NCBI RefSeq assembly: GCF_016598615.1
Contig: NZ_CP066831.1
Span: forward strand, 9,424,001-9,488,000
Reading direction: 5' to 3'
DNA length: 64,000 bases
Source: Streptomyces liliifuscus
GTDB taxonomy: Bacteria > Actinomycetota > Actinomycetes > Streptomycetales > Streptomycetaceae
In this document: positions 32,117 to 39,363 of the stretch, one piece after another
Position numbering within the stretch: the first letter of the stretch is position 1
How the letters are laid out: every line of letters starts with the position of its first letter
The notes under the pieces: generated by a model
The model's database searches: none
Told to the model about the DNA's origin: nothing
Seen by the model: only the letters and a program-made list of their open reading frames with translations
Program-made: the position numbers and the translations under genes

Positions 32117-32490
32117 AGCCGCGGCCCCTGCGCCTCCCACGCCGCCTGCACCGCAGCAGTGAACTCCTTGAACGTCTCCCGCTGCCCATACGAGAACATG
32201 ATCGTCCGCGGGTTGCCAGCCACCGCCTGCTGCTGAGCCTTCGACACCACCCGCAACGGGCCCGCATCAGCCGCAGTCTGCAGATGCACGTAGCCGTTCA
32301 CCCAGCCGGTCGGTTCCACGACATTGACCGCCACCACCGCTGCCAACAGCACCTCGCCGCTCCGGTTACCGCCCAGACGGGCCAGCCGGGAACGCTTGAA
32401 CACGACACGATCCGGAAAGACGGTCGCGGTCGCCATGTGGCCTTTGTAGGACTGCGGTTCGGACGTGGGCGCGGGCTTTGAAAGGTCCAT
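32113..32490 (-). CDS. DUF4429-like hypothetical protein
   Basis: A 125-residue protein from ATG 32490. The pattern KGHMATATVFPDRVVFKRSR, then VNVVEPTGWVNGYVHLQTA and RTIMFSYGQRETFKEFTAAV is that of a PH-like strand domain with a closing helix, as in Streptomyces DUF4429 proteins. It is translationally coupled to the Nudix gene. Function unknown. Confidence 0.65.
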   Translation of the reverse strand: MDLSKPAPTSEPQSYKGHMATATVFPDRVVFKRSRLARLGGNRSGEVLLAAVVAVNVVEPTGWVNGYVHLQTAADAGPLRVVSKAQQQAVAGNPRTIMFSYGQRETFKEFTAAVQAAWEAQGPRL

Positions 32491-32535
32491 CCGGGCAGTC
32501 TGGCGGCAGACGGAGCGGCGGGGGAGAGGAACGAC

Positions 32536-32564
32536 GAAGGCCCCGCCCAACGGGCGGGGCCTTC
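32536..32564. terminator. Perfect 13-bp hairpin
   Basis: GAAGGCCCCGCCC (32536-32548) pairs with GGGCGGGGCCTTC (32552-32564) around a 3-base loop. It lies between the minus-strand genes at 32490 and 32584 and would end the upstream minus-strand transcript. Confidence 0.72.
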
Positions 32565-32583
32565 CGGCGCGCTCGGGGCCGGC

Positions 32584-32733
32584 CTACACGGCAGGCTGAC
32601 CGCTCCCCGGGCACATCTCGCGACTGCCTTGCGGCTGATGCGGCGCCACGGGCTGGCCAGGCTCCGCGCCGCCATAGGCGCCACAGACCGGGCATGCGGC
32701 CGAACACTGGACAGGATCGACGTGATCACGCAT
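32584..32733 (-). CDS. Small Cys-containing protein (49 aa)
   Basis: ATG 32733 follows AGGGAG on the minus strand. Contains CSAACPVCGAYGG and a C-terminal CPGSGQP, a small zinc-knuckle-like peptide seen as a type in Streptomyces mobile elements. Confidence 0.55.
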   Translation of the reverse strand: MRDHVDPVQCSAACPVCGAYGGAEPGQPVAPHQPQGSREMCPGSGQPAV

Positions 32734-32805
32734 GAGAGCTCCCTCTATGGCGGATAGCGCCGGACCCATCCACCGTGCAGCCGCCGTCAGGGGCGCAGGA
32801 AGGGC

Positions 32806-33195
32806 TCAGATCAGGCGCACATAGGCGCGCTCACCGTTGTGGAACAAGACCGTCAAACCCGGCTCCGACTTCTTCGGCCGCGTCGACCAGACTTCCAGCC
32901 GCTCCACGTCCGACGGCTCCGATCCGCCGATCACGCCCGCCAGCCAGGCATCCGCCGCGCCGTCAGCCGGGGCCGTCGTGTAGGCCGGCGGGCCAGCCGT
33001 CACCGGTGCTGTAGGCGTGTCGTGCTTTGCCCCGTCCGCCAGCTGGCCAATGATCTGCCAGCGGTACTCCTTGCCGCCAACAGTGCTGGCCAAGGCGTAA
33101 GGATGCTTGCCGCCCTCCAACACCTCCACGCGCTGCACACCAGGAGTGTTTTTCAGCAGGTCAACCAGGTAGTCGCGGAAATCTTGCGGTCGCAT
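32806..33195 (-). CDS. Hypothetical protein (129 aa)
   Basis: ATG 33195 follows GAGGACC. The start MRPQDFRDYLVDLLKNTPGV and the end EPGLTVLFHNGERAYVRLI suggest a small alpha/beta protein with a variable, Ala/Pro-rich middle. The palindrome GGCGTGCGCCA lies 21 bases upstream. Confidence 0.62.
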   Translation of the reverse strand: MRPQDFRDYLVDLLKNTPGVQRVEVLEGGKHPYALASTVGGKEYRWQIIGQLADGAKHDTPTAPVTAGPPAYTTAPADGAADAWLAGVIGGSEPSDVERLEVWSTRPKKSEPGLTVLFHNGERAYVRLI

Positions 33196-33215
33196 TAGTG
33201 AGGTCCTCTCGTGGC

Positions 33216-33226
33216 GGCGTGCGCCA
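33216..33226. promoter_or_regulatory. GGCGTGCGCCA motif, copy 1
   Basis: The 11-mer GGCGTGCGCCA lies 21 bases upstream of the start at 33195. An identical copy lies 22 bases upstream of the start at 35427. Shared sequence and spacing suggest a common operator. Confidence 0.45.
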
Positions 33227-33307
33227 GTTTAGGGGTGGACGGGCAGACGGGAGACGGAAGGGCAGGTGATACCGGCGAGGCGCCAGAGAAGGCGCTACAG
33301 AGGCCGA

Positions 33308-34096
33308 CTAACGCGGGAATCTGGTCAGCCAAACGGGCAGCGGTTTGTCGTCGCTGCGGTAGTGCTGCAGCGCGTACTTGAAGCTCAGCAGGTCCACCTC
33401 GCGCACCGACTGCAGCGCTTCGGGATCCTCCCTGCCGAGCTGGGTGAGGGTCTTCTGCCGCTGCTGCCGGTAGATCTGCGGGCGCTTCCGTTCGAACTGC
33501 AGCAGCAAGCGGCGAAGCCGGTCGTCGTCGAGCTTGTCGGCCGCGTCGTACAGCCGCTTCAGATCCGGCGGCAACTCGCGCTCGCGCGCAACCTCGCCCG
33601 CACGAGCGGCAGCGAGTGCGGAGGAAGATTTGCCCGCTTCTTCTTGCTGCTGGTTCGTCTTGTAGGAACTCGTGTTGTTAAAGAGTTCCTGATCTTCGGG
33701 GCTACTGAAGTCTGGTGGTCCTGAATCCTGGTGGTCCTGGGGACCCGTACCTCCAGCGCGATCTGCATAGATGGGTTGATCGCAGATGAACGTCTCGGTG
33801 CGCCATCGCTGGCCTCCCGGAGCCGGGTCCTTCACCTCGACGCGCTGATGCTTGAGGTAGCCCTTCCGCTCCAGCTCCTGCATTGACTTCCGCATGGCGT
33901 CCCGGCCTTCGACGTCCGGATCTCCAGCCTTCTTCGCCTCGTCCATCAACTGCTTGAACGTGATCCGGTAGCCGTCCGGGTAGCTGAGCAGATCCACAAG
34001 CAAGCCCTTGGCGCGCCAGCTGAGCCGGCGGCCCTGCGCCGTGGTGTTCGCGACCGGCACCCAGCCGTCGTCGGGCATCGTTCTGCGTACTCGCAT
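33308..34096 (-). CDS. Winged-helix replication-initiator-like protein
   Basis: A 262-residue protein. The first 100 residues form a winged helix: LSWRAKGLLVDLLSYPDGYR, then ITFKQLMDEAK, and MRKSMQELERKGYLKHQRVE. This is the layout of Rep-like proteins in plasmids and phages that read a helper helix-turn-helix and bind iterons. A Gln/Ser-rich linker and a basic helical C terminus (DDDRLRRLLLQFERKRPQIY) follow. As the window already has a phage initiator at 17.9 kb, this may be the initiator of the plasmid-like module; a transcription-factor role is not excluded. Confidence 0.6.
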   Translation of the reverse strand: MRVRRTMPDDGWVPVANTTAQGRRLSWRAKGLLVDLLSYPDGYRITFKQLMDEAKKAGDPDVEGRDAMRKSMQELERKGYLKHQRVEVKDPAPGGQRWRTETFICDQPIYADRAGGTGPQDHQDSGPPDFSSPEDQELFNNTSSYKTNQQQEEAGKSSSALAAARAGEVARERELPPDLKRLYDAADKLDDDRLRRLLLQFERKRPQIYRQQRQKTLTQLGREDPEALQSVREVDLLSFKYALQHYRSDDKPLPVWLTRFPR

Positions 34097-34188
34097 CGCT
34101 ACGCCGCCCGTCGACAGGGCAGGGCGCGGCTGTGTACCTTCAAGGAGAACTCCTGGATAGAGCGGGCCGCATACCCGCTGATCTACGA

Positions 34189-34219
34189 ACGGCCGGACGG
34201 GTGCGAACCGTCCGGCCGT
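34189..34219. terminator. Perfect 12-bp hairpin after gene 34239-34718
   Basis: ACGGCCGGACGG (34189-34200) pairs with CCGTCCGGCCGT (34208-34219). It lies downstream of the minus-strand gene ending at 34239 and is almost the same as the hairpin at 34785. Confidence 0.7.
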
Positions 34220-34238
34220 CGCGTTTGCCGGGTTCGCC

Positions 34239-34718
34239 TTAGCTGGCGATCGACCGCTGGCGGTACTCCGCGCGGACCTTAATCAGGCGGGCATGCGTCT
34301 CACGCATCTGATCCAGTCGCTCGGCGAGCGTGCGGATGACCGTCTCCAGCCCGTCAGGGTCGAGACCGTCGACGAAGTGGTCGTCGACCAGCTCGATCAC
34401 GGCGAACGGCAGCCGATCCGCGATCTTCGGGGACCACGGCTCCACCTTGATGACGGTGGACAAGATGCGGAACTCCTCCGGCTTGCCGTCTGCGTTCACC
34501 GGCAGCGTCATGTCCTCCGCCAGCGTCCAGCACCAGATGTCCTCGGGAAACACGTCCCGGCCCATCTCGTGGCGGTGGTCGATGGTGCAGCCCTGCATGC
34601 AGGTGACGGCCATCGGCTCGCCCGTCCGGCGGTTGATGAACGACCACGTGCGAGGCCGCGTGGCCTGCGGCACAGTGCTCTGACTGGGGACGTTGGGCGC
34701 AGGCGTTGCTACAGTCAT
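34239..34718 (-). CDS. DUF6907-like hypothetical protein
   Basis: A 159-residue protein from ATG 34718. The segment AVTCMQGCTIDHRHEMG (about 37-53) fits the Cys-x3-Cys-x3-His pattern of a small family widespread on Streptomyces plasmids and phages (DUF6907 as I recall it). The C-terminal half has a strand-rich domain and a closing helix. It is flanked by two near-identical terminators, so it forms its own transcription unit. Confidence 0.62.
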   Translation of the reverse strand: MTVATPAPNVPSQSTVPQATRPRTWSFINRRTGEPMAVTCMQGCTIDHRHEMGRDVFPEDIWCWTLAEDMTLPVNADGKPEEFRILSTVIKVEPWSPKIADRLPFAVIELVDDHFVDGLDPDGLETVIRTLAERLDQMRETHARLIKVRAEYRQRSIAS

Positions 34719-34784
34719 GGACGGAACTCCGATCTCGAAGGGTTGGGTTTCGTGATCAGCGAGTGGCAACTCGCTTTGATCTTT

Positions 34785-34814
34785 ACGGCCGGGCGGTGGC
34801 GACCGCCCGGCCGT
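34785..34814. terminator. Perfect 12-bp hairpin after the GIY-YIG gene
   Basis: ACGGCCGGGCGG (34785-34796) pairs with CCGCCCGGCCGT (34803-34814), ten bases beyond the minus-strand stop at 34825. One base per arm differs from the hairpin at 34189. Confidence 0.7.
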
Positions 34815-34824
34815 CGTGTTGCGG

Positions 34825-35427
34825 CTACTCCATGTCCAGCAGGGGACTTTGCACGGGCGAGGCGACATCGGGGGGAACGTCGAGGGCGACGAACCGGAGC
34901 CTGGGCCTATTCCGGGGCCCAGCCTTCACGCTTCCGATCTTCTGGAACGCACCCTTGGCGACAAGCCGGCGGGCGTAGAGCCTGGCGGTCCCAACGGGGA
35001 TCTCTGCGCGGTCGGCCAGCTCGTGCAAGGTGAACGGCTTGTCGCCGAAGATCTCTCTGGCCATGGGATGCAGGTACATCGACCGAAAACGGAGCCCTGC
35101 CCCGAGTCGCACGTTGTGGGATCCGTTGTGTAGCGGGCGCTCGTGACGGATGGCGGTAATCTCCGCCGCCTCGGCCTCGCCGCGTGTGTCGCACCATTCG
35201 GTGTGGACGACGCGCACCAGGTGCCACCACACGTTCTCGTTGATCCGCGCCTTGTGCGCGTGGTCGGCCCAGCGATTCTGCGGATTGTTGGTGATGCCGA
35301 CGTACAGCAGCCTGCCCTCGTCGTCGAAGAATCGGTACAACAGAGTCCGGACCTTGTCGGGCTCGTGGAACTTGATGTACGGGATTCGCAACGCCGGGGC
35401 TGGCGTCCGCGGTGGGGTTTGGGGCAT
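34825..35427 (-). CDS. GIY-YIG nuclease fused to a winged helix
   Basis: A 200-residue protein from ATG 35427 after AGGAG. Residues about 27-100 carry a GIY-YIG-type core: LLYRFFDDEGRLLYVGITNN then RWADHA, with an Glu-rich EAEAAEITAIRHERPLHN segment. Residues about 115-185 form a winged helix (FTLHELADRAEIPVGTARLY, ARRLVAKGAFQKIG). The nuclease motif is slightly changed (LYRF in place of GIY, YVGI for YIG). A self-regulating nicking enzyme or a pure regulator are both possible. Confidence 0.72.
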   Translation of the reverse strand: MPQTPPRTPAPALRIPYIKFHEPDKVRTLLYRFFDDEGRLLYVGITNNPQNRWADHAHKARINENVWWHLVRVVHTEWCDTRGEAEAAEITAIRHERPLHNGSHNVRLGAGLRFRSMYLHPMAREIFGDKPFTLHELADRAEIPVGTARLYARRLVAKGAFQKIGSVKAGPRNRPRLRFVALDVPPDVASPVQSPLLDME

Positions 35428-35446
35428 GCCGCTCCTAACTGAGCGT

Positions 35447-35460
35447 GTGGCGTGCGCCAC
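35447..35460. promoter_or_regulatory. GTGGCG-TG-CGCCAC palindrome, motif copy 2
   Basis: GTGGCG (35447-35452) and CGCCAC (35455-35460) form a palindrome that contains GGCGTGCGCCA, the same 11-mer as at 33216-33226, upstream of the GIY-YIG gene. Confidence 0.5.
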
Positions 35461-35527
35461 TCTCACGACACAGAACCGTAGAGCTTATTCGCTCTTGTAT
35501 CAAGCCCAAGTGTCCCGGTATGCAAAA

Positions 35528-35548
35528 CCCCCGGCTGGAGGCCGGGGG
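35528..35548. terminator. Rho-independent terminator after the GntR gene
   Basis: CCCCCGGC (35528-35535) pairs with GCCGGGGG (35541-35548). Read on the minus strand the stem is followed by TTTT, giving a classical intrinsic terminator for the gene ending at 35567. Confidence 0.75.
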
Positions 35549-35566
35549 CGCGTAAGCAGGGGCCGT

Positions 35567-36331
35567 TCAGGGGCAGTCGACGCTGTACGCCATCTTGTAG
35601 CGGTGCGCCGGTTTCGTGAGCAGCGAGACTTCGATCGGCCGCTGCTCGTCGCTGTAGACCACGCGGAAGATCTCGATCACCGGAACGTCGCGCGGGATCT
35701 CGAGGTGTACGTACTCCTCCGTAGTGGCGGGACGTGCACCAAGTACGTCGTCTTGCGAGCGAGTCGGGTACCCCATCTCCTCGAGCAGGACCGGCGATCC
35801 GCCCGGGATGAGCCTGCGATCCTCGAGGCGCGTGCCGCGCGCCAGCTCAATCGGATAGTACGAGTGCACGAGTTCGGCCGGCTTGCCGTCGAGGTAGCCG
35901 ATGCGGGATCGCAGCATTGCCGTGCCGTCCTCGTCCAGGCCGAGAGCGAGGCGCACCTGCTTGGGCGGCTTCACCTCGCCAACCTCGAGCATCTTGTATT
36001 TGCCCCGCTGCTGGTTCCGTGTGGCCTCAAGTAGCCAGCGGTATGGCTGTCCCGGCTCCGACGGCCGAAGGCTGTGCGCCGGGCGGATGGCTTGAGCGCC
36101 CTCGCCGCGCACGAATACGCCGACCCCGGTCTTGCCCTCGAGGAGCTTCTCGTCCTTGAGGACCTGGAGGGCGCGCTGGATGGTCACGTTCGACGTGCCG
36201 AACTGCGTCCTCAACTTTTCGTTCGTAGGCACTCGGGCTCCGGGCTCCCAGTCGCCAGCCATGATCAGCTTTCTGATCTCGGCAGCGATGCGCTCCCCGA
36301 GGGGGCGGTTGTCCTCGTGCGGCTCTGGCAT
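35567..36331 (-). CDS. GntR-family regulator with UTRA domain (KorSA-like)
   Basis: A 254-residue protein. The N-terminal GntR winged helix (about 10-78) shows ERIAAEIRKLIMAGDWEPGA, RVPTNEKLRTQFGTSNVTIQ and RALQVLKDEKLLEG. The C-terminal UTRA ligand domain (about 110-250) has VRLALGLDEDGTAMLRSRI, a SYYPIELARGT motif and PVIEIFRVVYSDEQRPIEVS. KorSA of pSAM2 and other Kor proteins of Streptomyces conjugative elements belong to this family and repress transfer genes. It is encoded directly after a UTRA-only protein. Confidence 0.88.
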   Translation of the reverse strand: MPEPHEDNRPLGERIAAEIRKLIMAGDWEPGARVPTNEKLRTQFGTSNVTIQRALQVLKDEKLLEGKTGVGVFVRGEGAQAIRPAHSLRPSEPGQPYRWLLEATRNQQRGKYKMLEVGEVKPPKQVRLALGLDEDGTAMLRSRIGYLDGKPAELVHSYYPIELARGTRLEDRRLIPGGSPVLLEEMGYPTRSQDDVLGARPATTEEYVHLEIPRDVPVIEIFRVVYSDEQRPIEVSLLTKPAHRYKMAYSVDCP

Positions 36332-36332
36332 G

Positions 36333-36863
36333 TCAGTCGACCTCGATCTCGTAGTGGAGGCGTCGAGGCGCCTTCATGACCATCAGTTGCACTTCGAATG
36401 GGGTCCCGTCTTCGGTGGACGTGGTGCGTAGCAGGGTCAGAACACTTGAGCCCTCGGGGAGAGCGAGCGCGGCACGCTCGAGGTCGTCGGCCTCACGGAA
36501 CTCAAGATCCTCGGAGAGGTGCGTGGCGCGGTAGCCGAGTTCGGCCAGCAGAGTGGGTACGCCGCCTTTGATCTTCTTCGTCTCGAGGAGCGCCGTGCCG
36601 CGTGCGATCTCGAGCGGGTAGTAGGAGTCGGCGAGTTCGATCGCGTCTCCGTCGAGCAGGATGACCCGACGGCGGACGGCTACCTTGTCGTCGACCGCCA
36701 GAGAGAGGGCGGCGGCGACCTGAATCGGTGGCGTCACCTCGGCAACCTCGGCGAGCCGTTGGCCTCCCCGGTGCTGCGCTTCCGCGCTCCAAGCGTCCGG
36801 TTGTCCCTGCTCGCGAGGCGTGACGTAGGCGAGCGAGTCATTCCGCCGCTGGTTCTCGGCCAT
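36333..36863 (-). CDS. UTRA-domain-only protein
   Basis: A 176-residue protein related to the UTRA half of its neighbour: VAAALSLAVDDKVAVRRRVI, SYYPLEIARGTALLE and SVLTLLRTTSTEDGTPFEVQ line up with matching segments there. The N terminus (MAENQRRNDSLAYVTPREQG) has no GntR helix-turn-helix. Only one base separates its stop from the GntR start region, so the two are co-transcribed. A heterodimer partner that changes ligand response or DNA binding of the GntR protein is the natural hypothesis. Confidence 0.75.
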   Translation of the reverse strand: MAENQRRNDSLAYVTPREQGQPDAWSAEAQHRGGQRLAEVAEVTPPIQVAAALSLAVDDKVAVRRRVILLDGDAIELADSYYPLEIARGTALLETKKIKGGVPTLLAELGYRATHLSEDLEFREADDLERAALALPEGSSVLTLLRTTSTEDGTPFEVQLMVMKAPRRLHYEIEVD

Positions 36864-37036
36864 CTCTTGAACTCCCCCTCCACTGCTGATGCTCGTTCTG
36901 ACCTCCCAACCTTAAGCCCTTGATGATTACAGATGTCCGTGACCGTGTGGCCAAAAGCGTGCCGCGAGGCTTGCTACTTTAAGTGTCGAGGTATTAACGT
37001 CTGCTGACAGATGCGAAACCGCGATTCGGAGGCGCA

Positions 37037-37237
37037 ATGCTGCGAGTTCGTGACGTCGCCGTGCACTTCCGAGTGCATCCCGCGACTGTCTATCGATGGA
37101 TCCACCAGGGCTTTCTTCCTGCCTTCAGGAACGGACAGCCCTTCAAGCCCGGAGACGGCGCGACCGGCGCCCTCCGCATCCCTGAGTCCGTCCTGAATTC
37201 GACGGAGACCCCTGAGCCCACCTCGGAGGTGGCGTAG
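37037..37237 (+). CDS. Xis/AlpA-type helix-turn-helix protein
   Basis: A 66-residue protein from ATG 37037 after GGAGG. LRVRDVAVHFRVHPATVYRW then IHQGFLPAFRNGQP is the MerR-like fold of excisionases; a Xis gene often lies near the regulator genes in actinomycete integrative elements. It is divergent from the UTRA/GntR pair; the 174-base gap between them is AT-rich (for example CTTTAAGTGT near 36980) and must hold both promoters. Confidence 0.7.
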   Translation: MLRVRDVAVHFRVHPATVYRWIHQGFLPAFRNGQPFKPGDGATGALRIPESVLNSTETPEPTSEVA

Positions 37238-37239
37238 CC

Positions 37240-37680
37240 ATGAGCACCGCAACCCCGATTCAGCCACCCCCCACCGCTCCGCTCCCCGCCCCTGCCGTCG
37301 CCGCCCTGGCTCGCCTGGAGCTGAAGCTCACTGCTCCGGCTGCCGTGGTCCGCGCCGTGACGGTGTACGAGGTCGCGACGGCCCGCTACGACGAGCTGAT
37401 CGCCCACCCCGCGTCGACACTGTCGGGCGCCGAGTTCGACTCGCTGACGTCCGCGCAGGACAGTCTGACGGAGGCGTTCACGACTCTCGCCGAGGCTGGC
37501 CGCCTGGACCTGATTGCCCCCGCGGAGATCGCGGGCCGGTACCGGCTGGCGTCGTTGGACTGTCGCCGCGCCGCCGCCAAGCGCAACTTCGACGGCTGCC
37601 TCGCCGCGCAGGACGAGATGCGGATGTGCCGCTGCCAGCTGGCCTCCGCCGGCCGCCTCGACTTGATCGGGGTGGCGTGA
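37240..37680 (+). CDS. Hypothetical protein (146 aa)
   Basis: ATG 37240, two bases after the Xis-like stop. A Pro-rich start is followed by a helical body (LELKLTAPAAVVRAVTVYEV, AQDSLTEAFTTLAEAGRLDL) with a Cys-x-Cys near the end (MCRCQLAS). This type of small helical protein is common between xis and spd genes of Streptomyces plasmids. Function unknown. Confidence 0.62.
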   Translation: MSTATPIQPPPTAPLPAPAVAALARLELKLTAPAAVVRAVTVYEVATARYDELIAHPASTLSGAEFDSLTSAQDSLTEAFTTLAEAGRLDLIAPAEIAGRYRLASLDCRRAAAKRNFDGCLAAQDEMRMCRCQLASAGRLDLIGVA

Positions 37681-37769
37681 TGCTGGCCGCCGACGAGCAC
37701 GGCAGGACCAAGGACAAGCTGCCCGAGCGCCCCCGCGGCCCGCACCCCTACCCGACGGCGGTGCAGTGA
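37680..37769 (+). CDS. Very small protein (29 aa)
   Basis: ATG 37680 (or GTG 37677) to TGA 37769, overlapping neighbours at both ends. The peptide MLAADEHGRTKDKLPERPRG is hydrophilic. Support comes from the overlap chain. Confidence 0.4.
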   Translation: MLAADEHGRTKDKLPERPRGPHPYPTAVQ

Positions 37770-37930
37770 TGTCCCGCGAGATCCTCGCCGACTTCCCGGC
37801 TGGCGGCCCGCGCGGCTCCTGGCCGGCGGAGGAGGCAGCGCAGCAGCTCCGGCAGGCCGGTACTCCGGCGACCGTTGTGATGGACATCGACCGCGACCTG
37901 TTCCTTGTCGTCCCGGAGGCCGAGCAGTGA
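37769..37930 (+). CDS. Small hypothetical protein (53 aa)
   Basis: ATG 37769 in a TGATG overlap. REILADFPAGGPRGSWPAEE then VVMDIDRDLFLVVPEAEQ, an acidic strand-ending peptide. Overlaps the next gene by GTGA. Confidence 0.55.
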   Translation: MSREILADFPAGGPRGSWPAEEAAQQLRQAGTPATVVMDIDRDLFLVVPEAEQ

Positions 37931-38211
37931 CCGGCGACGAGTCGTGGATTCTGCACCAGTTGGATGCCCGCGCCGCGGCCGAGTTCCTTGCCGCTGTGGC
38001 CGGGCTGGTGGAGGCGTATCCGCATCCTCTGGGTGCGTCGCTGCGGCTGACGGTGCAGCTCGCCAACGGGGACATCGCAGGGTCGGTGGCGGTCGATCCG
38101 ACGAACCTGGCCGACCTCGGCTTCCATGCCGCCAGGCGGGCGGCCGGGCCGGTCGAATCGGGGCCGCCGCCCCGGCTGGCACCGGTCCGGCACCTCCGGC
38201 CGGTTCCCTAA
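37927..38211 (+). CDS. Hypothetical protein (94 aa)
   Basis: GTG 37927. A helical N-terminal half (WILHQLDARAAAEFLAAVAG) and a strand segment (ASLRLTVQLANGDIAGSVAV). A 15-bp perfect hairpin follows three bases after the stop. Confidence 0.6.
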   Translation: MTGDESWILHQLDARAAAEFLAAVAGLVEAYPHPLGASLRLTVQLANGDIAGSVAVDPTNLADLGFHAARRAAGPVESGPPPRLAPVRHLRPVP

Positions 38212-38213
38212 GC

Positions 38214-38263
38214 GCCGCGGGCTGGCGGATGTTCCGGTTCCCCCCGTCCCGCCAGCCCGCGGC
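38214..38263. terminator. Perfect 15-bp hairpin
   Basis: GCCGCGGGCTGGCGG (38214-38228) pairs with CCGCCAGCCCGCGGC (38249-38263) around a 20-base loop. It is the strongest of a series of intercistronic hairpins in this segment. Confidence 0.7.
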
Positions 38264-38323
38264 TTCCAGTTCCGCACCTCTGCCCTAACTCCATCCCGGC
38301 TCGACCAACCGAGGAGATCCGCT

Positions 38324-38629
38324 ATGTCCGCAAGTGCTCAGACCGTCCCGTCCGTTACTCCGTGGCCCGAGGGTGTCGTCGCCCGCTTCGTGACTGTCGG
38401 CGGGGCTCTCGTCGATGTCAGCCACGACATGCACCTCATCGTCGACACCGAGCCGAACCTCAGCATCGCCCGCTGTGGAGGCGCAGGCTGCGACGCCACC
38501 CACAACGAGGAGTGGCGCGACTACAGCTACCGCGTCGACAACGGCAGCAGCGGGGCCGACCGCGAGGCCTCCAAGTGGGCGCAGTCCCACGCCGAGCAGT
38601 GCCGCGCCCTGCCCCTTCCCACCGCCTGA
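38324..38629 (+). CDS. Hypothetical protein (101 aa)
   Basis: ATG 38324 follows GAGGAGATCC. Contains ARCGGAGCDATHNEEWRDYS and HAEQCRALP, a Cys-x4-Cys plus His/Cys set that may bind zinc. This layout is repeated in other small proteins of Streptomyces mobile elements. Confidence 0.62.
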   Translation: MSASAQTVPSVTPWPEGVVARFVTVGGALVDVSHDMHLIVDTEPNLSIARCGGAGCDATHNEEWRDYSYRVDNGSSGADREASKWAQSHAEQCRALPLPTA

Positions 38630-38675
38630 CCCCGCTTCACCCCCACTTGTTCCTGCTGATCCGAAAGGGATCCCC

Positions 38676-38909
38676 ATGTCTCCGTACCTGATTTCCGACG
38701 CCGATCTGGCCGCCACGACCGAGCTGGCGAAGCTGCGCCGGGCGCGTACCACGGTCGCCGACGCGATGACCGAACAGTTCGGCGACGACTTCACCCGCGC
38801 CCTCTACCGCGAAACCACGTATGCGGTGCCGGACTCGGAGCGGAAGACGTGCCCCGTCCACCAGGACTGGCGGACACACTGCCACGACCTGCACCTCAAG
38901 GCCGCCTGA
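38676..38909 (+). CDS. Hypothetical protein (77 aa)
   Basis: ATG 38676 follows GAAAGGGA. A helical protein (DLAATTELAKLRRARTTVAD) ending in TCPVHQDWRTHCHDLH, a Cys/His-rich tail. Followed by an 11-bp hairpin. Confidence 0.6.
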   Translation: MSPYLISDADLAATTELAKLRRARTTVADAMTEQFGDDFTRALYRETTYAVPDSERKTCPVHQDWRTHCHDLHLKAA

Positions 38910-38921
38910 CCCTCGCACGGC

Positions 38922-38949
38922 TGTGGCGGCGCGCGGGAGCGCCGCCACA
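38922..38949. terminator. Perfect 11-bp hairpin
   Basis: TGTGGCGGCGC (38922-38932) pairs with GCGCCGCCACA (38939-38949) around a 6-base loop, in the gap between small genes. Confidence 0.6.
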
Positions 38950-39047
38950 CCACCCCGGCTCTGGCCGCGCCAGTCGCTGCCCCGCACACACGGGTTGGCG
39001 TCGAGCACGACCAGCACCAACCCAAACCGACAACCGAGAGGACAACC

Positions 39048-39227
39048 GTGCTGAAGCTGTTTGAGAAGGGCGACCAGGTCGTCGTAGTCGAGTGCGAAGA
39101 GCGGCGCTGGATCGGCCAGACGGGGACGATCGCCGATTCCGAGCCGCACCACATCTACGGCTGGCGGGTTTCCGGGATCGCGGATGGCCGCCTCCGCTTC
39201 CACAGCCGCCAGCTCCGCAAGGCCTGA
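39048..39227 (+). CDS. Small SH3/KOW-like protein (59 aa)
   Basis: GTG 39048 follows GAGAGGA. The peptide FEKGDQVVVVECEERRWIGQ, TGTIADSEPHHIYGWRV, ending FHSRQLRKA, looks like a small SH3-type beta barrel with a basic tail. It fits a plasmid or phage nucleic-acid-binding peptide. Confidence 0.62.
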   Translation: MLKLFEKGDQVVVVECEERRWIGQTGTIADSEPHHIYGWRVSGIADGRLRFHSRQLRKA

Positions 39228-39240
39228 CCCCTGAGTCCGT

Positions 39241-39268
39241 CGTGGCGGTGGCTTCCCCCGCCGCCACG
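39241..39268. terminator. 8-bp hairpin
   Basis: CGTGGCGG (39241-39248) pairs with CCGCCACG (39261-39268), following the gene that ends at 39227. It has the same arms as part of the hairpin at 38922. Confidence 0.5.
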
Positions 39269-39363
39269 GCACCCAGCCCCGGACCCGGTCACCACGGACG
39301 TAGCCGCGAAGGCAACCCGGGGCGCGCACCGACAACCCATTCACCGATCCGAAGGAGACCGTG

